From contig DATCEH010000055.1 of assembly GCA_036510225.1 (NCBI GenBank), positions 1-26,355 of the forward strand: a stretch of DNA of 26,355 nucleotides. The letters are read 5' to 3'. The notes beneath the pieces were generated by a model, which was not told the origin of the DNA, searched no databases, and saw only the letters and a list, made by a program, of their open reading frames with translations. Of the stretch, positions 22,933 to 26,355 are shown in pieces (position 1 is the first letter of the stretch; each line of letters starts with the position of its first letter). The stretch comes from Palsa-513 sp036510225 (GTDB lineage: Bacteria; Actinomycetota; Thermoleophilia; Solirubrobacterales; Solirubrobacteraceae). Both the position numbers and the translations under genes were made by a program.

Positions 22933-22961
22933 ACGGTAGAGCGCGGCGGGCGGCTTGTCAA
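22933..22961 (-). promoter_or_regulatory. Consensus promoter of the DUF2339 gene
   Basis: On the minus strand TTGACA (22956-22961), a 17-base spacer and TACCGT (22933-22938) form a near-ideal primary-sigma promoter. Transcription would begin near 22926, giving a leader of ~27 bases that contains AAGGAGG. Operator 2 overlaps the -35 and operator 1 overlaps the start point. Confidence 0.75.
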
Positions 22962-22972
22962 CCGTCGGTCAA
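22958..22972. promoter_or_regulatory. Candidate TetR operator 2
   Basis: TCAACCGTCGGTCAA matches the reverse complement of operator 1 at 13 of 15 positions, with centres 45 bp apart. It overlaps the -35 of the DUF2339 promoter and lies upstream of the tetR -10 box, so binding could repress both divergent genes. Confidence 0.6.
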
Positions 22973-22980
22973 GAAGCCGG

Positions 22981-22986
22981 TATGAT
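22981..22986 (+). promoter_or_regulatory. -10 box of the tetR gene
   Basis: TATGAT ends eight bases before GTG 22994, giving a leaderless mRNA. A TTGTCA at 22955-22960 is 20 bases upstream, longer than ideal for a -35. Confidence 0.6.
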
Positions 22987-22993
22987 GGGGGAC

Positions 22994-23644
22994 GTGGGGG
23001 AGCCCGCATACACCCGGCTGCAGGTCGACGAACGCCGTCGCCAGCTGCTCGACGCCGGGACGCGGTTGTTCGCCGAGCACGCCTTCGAGGAGATCTCGAT
23101 GCGCCGGATCGCCGAGGCCGCCGGCGTCTCGAAGGCTCTCGTGTACCACTACTTCCCGAGCAAGACGGCCCTCTTCAGGGCGGCGGTCGAGGACGCGACG
23201 ACCGAGTTGCAGGAACTCGTCGCGTCGACCGGGGAGGGGACGGCGTTCGAGCAGCTCGAGCGGACTCTCGACGCGTACCTGCGCTGGATCGAGCGCAACG
23301 GCCAGGCCTGGGCGCGGTTCATCCAGAGCACGGCGATCCGGTCGGAGGGCCAGACCGTGGTCGACGACTTCCGGACGCGGACGACCGCGACGGTGCTCGC
23401 GGCCCTGACCGGCGACGGCCAGCCGAGGCCGGCGCTCCGGATGGCGGTCAAGGGCTGGCTCGGCTACCTCGACGCGGCGATCTTCGACTGGGTCCAGGCC
23501 GGCGACATGCCCCGGGAACAGGTCCACCGACTGCTCGTCACGGCGTTCGGCGCTGCGCTCGCCGGCGCCCGGGACGTCGATCCGGAGATCTCGCTCGAGA
23601 TCACCCGGCGGGGGCCGTCGGCTACCGGCCGAACGCGGACGTGA
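22994..23644 (+). CDS. TetR-family transcriptional regulator
   Basis: The product is 216 residues from GTG 22994. Earlier in-frame starts (22955, 22982, 22985) fall inside operator 2 or the TATGAT box and are rejected. Residues ~13-60 form the TetR DNA-binding domain: RRRQLLDAGTRLFAEHAFEE, then the helix-turn-helix SMRRIAEAAGVSKALVYHYF and the PSKTALF linker. The C-terminal ligand/dimerisation region (LDAYLRWIERNGQAWARFIQ, VKGWLGYLDAAIFDWV) resembles actinobacterial TetR proteins with unknown effectors. It is divergent from the DUF2339 gene, and two near-identical sites lie between them, so it probably represses both itself and that gene. The stop codon is immediately followed by a tRNA-like fragment on the opposite strand. 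Confidence 0.93.
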   Translation: MGEPAYTRLQVDERRRQLLDAGTRLFAEHAFEEISMRRIAEAAGVSKALVYHYFPSKTALFRAAVEDATTELQELVASTGEGTAFEQLERTLDAYLRWIERNGQAWARFIQSTAIRSEGQTVVDDFRTRTTATVLAALTGDGQPRPALRMAVKGWLGYLDAAIFDWVQAGDMPREQVHRLLVTAFGAALAGARDVDPEISLEITRRGPSATGRTRT

Positions 23645-23664
23645 AACCACTAAGCTACGCCCGC
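23644..23664 (-). other. Fragment resembling the 5' end of a tRNA-Gly gene
   Basis: Read on the minus strand, the 21 bases begin GCGGGCGTAGCTTAGTGG, which matches the acceptor strand and start of the D-arm of bacterial glycine tRNAs. The rest of a tRNA does not follow: downstream on that strand is the 3' end of the tetR coding region, and no anticodon or T-arm can be folded. It is either a remnant left by recombination at a tRNA or coincidence. Confidence 0.35.
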
Positions 23665-23667
23665 GAT

Positions 23668-23835
23668 ATGGGCATGGTTCTGAGCACAACTTTCGGGATG
23701 GTCCTCTGGATCGTCCTCTGGGCGCTGTTCGGGAAGGGCCTGGACGCCTTCCTCGTGACGATGGTCGTGCTCCTCGTCGGCGCGTCGTTCAGGATCCTCG
23801 CGGGATACCTGCCCGGCGGCGCGCGTCGCCAATAG
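23668..23835 (+). CDS. Small two-helix membrane protein
   Basis: The product is 55 residues from ATG 23668. It has two hydrophobic segments (GMVLWIVLWALFG and AFLVTMVVLLVGASFRIL) joined by a short GKGLD turn, with a basic C-terminus (GGARRQ), so it is an integral membrane protein with both helices tightly packed. It follows tetR by 23 bases and could be co-transcribed. A TAAGCT (23651-23656) is a possible -10 that would start transcription near 23663. The composition is unlike shadow frames, with few Arg and many hydrophobic residues, which supports its reality. The family and function are not recognised. Confidence 0.65.
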   Translation: MGMVLSTTFGMVLWIVLWALFGKGLDAFLVTMVVLLVGASFRILAGYLPGGARRQ

Positions 23836-23939
23836 ACTCACCCGCTGAGCGCTCCGGCCCGCCCGGGTCACCGGCAGGGCGCTCGGGGCGGATCTGGTCA
23901 GGGTCCGCCGGGACTCGACACCAGCACGGGAGCTCGGGC

Positions 23940-25196
23940 TTGCGCCAATTCCGATCGGCAGGACGTATCGCCCTTGCCGTCCTCGGCGGCCTCGTCGTCG
24001 CCGGATGCGGCGCGACGGCCAACGGGTCGAGCCCGACCGCGCAGAACCAGACGCTGACGGTCTACTCCGACCTCCCGGTCGCCGGTCCCGACCAGGCCCG
24101 GCAGGAGAGCATCGTCAACGGCGAGAAGCTCGCCCTCTACCAGGCCGGCGGACACGTCGGGCGCTTCCACATCAGCTTCGCGTCGCTCGACGACGCCGAC
24201 GCCAAGGCCGGAGCATGGACGCCGCAGGACACGCTCGCCGCCGCGCGGACGGCCTCCCAGGACACGACGACGATCGCCTACATCGGCGATTGGGACTCCG
24301 GCGCGTCGGCGATCTCACTGCCCCTGCTCAACGAGACCGGCGTCCTCCAGGTCAGCCCGGCCAGCACGTACGTCGGCTTGACCGACGACTCGCCGACCGA
24401 CGGCCGGGGCGAGCCGGACCGGTACTACCCGGCCGGTGGTCCGCGGACGTTCGCCCGCCTCGAGCCGACCGACGCGGTCGAGGCCCAGGCGATCGTCGAC
24501 TACATGGAGGCGCTCGGCGTCCACCGGGTCTACGTGATCGGCGACTACGACGTCTTCGACGCGGACATCGCCGGGATCGTCGCCCGTGACGCCCCGGCCG
24601 GCGGGATCACGATCGCCGGGCAGACCCAGCTCGACACGACGGTCGTCGGGACGAAGCCGAGCGACTACGCGAAGGCCGCGGCGCGAGCGACGTCCCAGGC
24701 CGACGCCGTCGTCTTCGGCGGCTCGCCCGGCCCCGGGGCGCAAGCGCTCTGGCAGGCCCTCCACGACGCCGGACCCCAGGTCAAGCTGTTCGCCGCGAGC
24801 TCGCTCGCGACCCCTGCGTTCGTCGCGGCCGCCGGGCCCGCCGCGCCCGAGTCGTACGTGACGAGCCCGGTGCTCGAGCTCGCCCAGTACCCGCCGGCCG
24901 CCCAGCAGGTCCTCCATGCCTACCAGGCGGCCTTCGGCACGCCCGCCACGGCATACTCGCTCTACGGCTACGAGGCGATGTCCGCGATCCTCGCCTCGAT
25001 CCGCGCGGCCGGACCGCTCGGGAGCGATCGGGCGGCGGTCGTCCGCGAGTTCTTCGCCCTGCGCAACCGCGACTCCGTCCTCGGCCGGTATTCGATCACC
25101 CCGACGGGTGACACGACGCTCGCGAACATGGCCGGCTACACAATCGATTCGAGCGGCCGGCTGCAGTTCGATCGGGACCTGACGACCGGCGGGTAG
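23940..25196 (+). CDS. Substrate-binding lipoprotein, branched-chain amino acid type (Peripla_BP_6)
   Basis: The product is 418 residues from TTG 23940, with GGGAG upstream. The N-terminus has two Arg-containing turns, a hydrophobic stretch and a lipobox VVAGC with Cys23, so the mature protein is lipid-anchored outside the membrane. The rest is a type I periplasmic-binding fold: TLTVYSDLPVAGP at the start, NGEKLALYQAGG, TIAYIGDWDSGASAISLPLLNE, a long central SPAS-TYVGLT segment, and VYVIGDYDVFDADIAGIV, as in LivJ/K-like receptors. Such proteins deliver amino acids or amides to an ABC permease. No livHMGF-type genes are adjacent, so this is an orphan receptor whose partner transporter must lie elsewhere, or it acts as a sensor. 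The ligand cannot be read from the sequence. Confidence 0.9.
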   Translation: MRQFRSAGRIALAVLGGLVVAGCGATANGSSPTAQNQTLTVYSDLPVAGPDQARQESIVNGEKLALYQAGGHVGRFHISFASLDDADAKAGAWTPQDTLAAARTASQDTTTIAYIGDWDSGASAISLPLLNETGVLQVSPASTYVGLTDDSPTDGRGEPDRYYPAGGPRTFARLEPTDAVEAQAIVDYMEALGVHRVYVIGDYDVFDADIAGIVARDAPAGGITIAGQTQLDTTVVGTKPSDYAKAAARATSQADAVVFGGSPGPGAQALWQALHDAGPQVKLFAASSLATPAFVAAAGPAAPESYVTSPVLELAQYPPAAQQVLHAYQAAFGTPATAYSLYGYEAMSAILASIRAAGPLGSDRAAVVREFFALRNRDSVLGRYSITPTGDTTLANMAGYTIDSSGRLQFDRDLTTGG

Positions 25197-25238
25197 GCGC
25201 CCCGGTGAGCCTCTCGGCCGCGTCTGCGTCCGACCGGC

Positions 25239-25988
25239 TCAGTAGCCGAGCGTGTCGTGGCTGATGTGCTTGCACCCGAACAGCTTCCACCGGGCACGGT
25301 CCGCCCGGCTGAGGTAGACCGTCACCGAGGCCGAGTTGCAGTGGATGTCGCCGTGTCCGAAGTGGGCGTGGACGACGTCGTAGCCGCCGCCGGTGTCGAC
25401 GTAGTTGAGGCCGTGGCTGGTGTAGATGAAGTCGTTGCCCGCGCCGCCGTACAGGTGATCGATCTGGTGCGGGCCGTTGTCGCCCGGCTTGTAGTCGCCC
25501 CAGATCACGTCGCCTGCCGGCCCGGCGTGGATCACGTCGTTGCCCCCACCGCCGAGCAGCTCGTTGTGGCCGATCGTCGGCGGGACGAGAGCCGCGCCGG
25601 TCACGCCGACCGTGCAGTCGGACGTCGGCAGCGGGAGCCGGAGCTCCGCGACGAGTTCCGCCTCGGCGGCCTCGAGCGCCGAGCACGTGACCCCGTGGTT
25701 GTTCTGGCCGTCGACCGACCGGACGGGGATCCCGTCGGGAACGCAGTAGGAGTGCATGACGCCCAGCGGACACGACGCGCTGTAGTCGGTCCCGTCGAAC
25801 GGGTCGCTCCCCGGGCGGCCGTCGAGCGGACGAGCCTGGTCGAACTTGTTGATCAGGAGCATTCCGTTGATCGCCGGCCAGCCGGCGTGGCTCGTGTTCG
25901 CGAGCGCGGTGGCCGTACCCAGGAGGGCGGACGCGCTCCAGACGGCGATCATCGTGGCTAGGCCGAGCAGGCCGGGGAGTCTTCTCAT
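25239..25988 (-). CDS. Secreted RTX-like (glycine/aspartate nonapeptide) protein
   Basis: The product is 249 residues from ATG 25988. An upstream in-frame start at 26051 is rejected because it crosses a sigma-28-like promoter, and because ATG 25988 opens a clean signal peptide (MRRLPGLLGLATMIAVWSASALLGTATALA). The C-terminal ~110 residues carry calcium-binding-type repeats: LLGGGGNDVIHAG, PAGDVIWGD, LYGGAGNDFIY and TGGGYDVVHA, the GGxGxDxUx pattern of RTX/hemolysin-type beta-rolls. It ends CKHISHDTLGY. The N-terminal half (PLDGRPGSDPFDGTDYSASC, four Cys) is unrecognised. RTX repeats are usually linked to type I secretion, but here a Sec-type signal is present, as is common in Gram-positives. 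The gene converges on the lipoprotein gene with 42 bases between them. Confidence 0.85.
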   Translation of the reverse strand: MRRLPGLLGLATMIAVWSASALLGTATALANTSHAGWPAINGMLLINKFDQARPLDGRPGSDPFDGTDYSASCPLGVMHSYCVPDGIPVRSVDGQNNHGVTCSALEAAEAELVAELRLPLPTSDCTVGVTGAALVPPTIGHNELLGGGGNDVIHAGPAGDVIWGDYKPGDNGPHQIDHLYGGAGNDFIYTSHGLNYVDTGGGYDVVHAHFGHGDIHCNSASVTVYLSRADRARWKLFGCKHISHDTLGY

Positions 25989-25995
25989 GATCGCC

Positions 25996-26023
25996 CGATC
26001 GGCTGGAACCGCCGGGGACTTTA
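25996..26023 (-). promoter_or_regulatory. Sigma-28/WhiG-like promoter
   Basis: On the minus strand TAAA (26020-26023), 16 bases and GCCGATCG (25996-26003), then seven bases to ATG 25988. It has the same spacing as the site at 20840-20867 and again implies a leaderless mRNA. Confidence 0.5.
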
Positions 26024-26122
26024 GGGCGACTTCTCGACCGCGGCGAGTCACTCCGTGGATCGTACGTACATGCGTCCATATCGCGTGCCACCCGCCGCCG
26101 GTCGAGGACGAGTGTTCGAGGC

Positions 26123-26182
26123 GGGTCCGGGTGCGGGTGCGGGTGCGGGTGCGGGTGCGGGTGCGGGTGCGGGTCCGGGTGC
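26123..26182. repeat. Hexanucleotide tandem repeat (GGGTGC)n
   Basis: There are ten in-register hexamers: GGGTCC, seven GGGTGC, GGGTCC, GGGTGC. It lies in the ~300-base region upstream of the RTX-like gene (26052-26355), which has no convincing gene. Overlapping ORFs here just encode Gly-Ala, Pro-Ala or His-Pro strings from the repeat. Confidence 0.95.
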
Positions 26183-26273
26183 GGGGCGGCGCCGGGGGTT
26201 CGGGATGCTCGTCGACCGGGCTCCCCCCGCGCGGCCGAGGTGGACATGCCGAATTGCCGAGACCTTCATCGCG

Positions 26274-26304
26274 AAGTAGTTGCCTGAGTCAGTCAGCTAC
26301 TTTT
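26274..26304 (+). terminator. Hairpin followed by T-run
   Basis: AAGTAG (26274-26279) pairs with CTACTT (26297-26302), and inside it TG/CA and CTG/CAG pair with single mismatches around a short AGT loop. TTTT (26301-26304) follows, so it resembles an intrinsic terminator for plus-strand transcripts. No confident plus-strand gene ends here; a weak low-complexity ORF stops exactly at the hairpin (TAG 26277-26279). Confidence 0.4.
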
Positions 26305-26355
26305 CTTGGAGAGTCCCCCTCCTCCACCTCTTGGAGAGTCCCCCTCCTCCACCTC
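26305..26355. repeat. 25-bp direct tandem repeat running off the window
   Basis: Two perfect 25-bp copies (26305-26329 and 26330-26354), beginning CTTGGAGAGTCCCCC and ending CCTCCACCT, abut without a spacer. The last base starts a possible third copy. The unit length is not a multiple of three, so it is unlikely to be coding. The array may continue beyond the window. Confidence 0.95.

Noticed and set aside
26048..26279. Short ORFs on both strands through the hexamer repeat
   Set aside because: They consist mainly of Gly-Ala or Pro-Ala strings created by the repeat, with no Shine-Dalgarno. The plus one stops at a terminator-like hairpin, which is the only point in its favour.
26305..26355. 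Direct repeats as a possible CRISPR array
   Set aside because: The copies abut with no spacer, and no cas genes are in the window.

Overview
The window is very GC-rich chromosomal DNA from a bacterium, most likely an actinomycete of the class Thermoleophilia (Solirubrobacterales-like). This placement is an inference. It rests on the strong G/C bias at third codon positions, frequent GTG/TTG starts, many apparently leaderless promoters, actinobacterial-type trp enzymes, and large secreted Ig/FN3/beta-propeller proteins. No rRNA or complete tRNA was seen.

Layout. (1) 1-1380: the 3' part of a secreted-type propeller plus FN3 protein, followed by a small acidic ORF on the minus strand. (2) 1809-2396: an intact type II toxin-antitoxin pair (ribbon-helix-helix-like antitoxin, MazF-like toxin) with a palindromic operator over its -10 box. 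(3) 2402-12923, minus strand: three overlapping genes for large exported proteins that share an N-terminal triplicated Cys/GGG/Trp module and then diverge. The first has Ig-like repeats, a seven-bladed propeller and FN3 domains; the second has DUF11-like and Ig-like domains; the third ends in an SBBP seven-bladed propeller. (4) 13049-14128: a SAM-dependent O-methyltransferase, divergent from an HtrA-type serine protease (14218-15411). (5) 15577-18755: trpF, a decayed antitoxin/PIN-toxin pair, trpB and trpA. trpF and trpB each carry the same 15-bp promoter element, and trpB/trpA overlap by GTGA. A 32-bp tandem repeat that includes hairpins starts at the trpA stop codon. (6) 18974-22899, minus strand: a secreted two-repeat protein and a DUF2339 polytopic membrane protein. 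The latter is divergent from a TetR regulator (22994-23644), with two matching operators between them. (7) 23668-26355: a tiny membrane protein, an orphan branched-chain-type substrate-binding lipoprotein, an RTX-like secreted protein and low-complexity/tandem-repeat DNA to the window edge.

How it fits together. trpF, trpB and trpA supply late steps of tryptophan synthesis; trpE/G/D/C are not in the window. Most other genes encode exported proteins, probably surface or matrix components. Two of these (20833 and 25988 starts, both minus) have the same sigma-28/WhiG-type promoter (TAAA-N16-GCCGAT) placed 6-7 bases before the start codon. This suggests a shared alternative-sigma regulon for secreted proteins. 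Four other genes have TAnnnT -10 boxes 7-8 bases before the start codon, as expected for leaderless mRNAs. The most unusual material is this promoter architecture, the three-protein module-sharing operon, and the eroded toxin-antitoxin pair inside the trp cluster.
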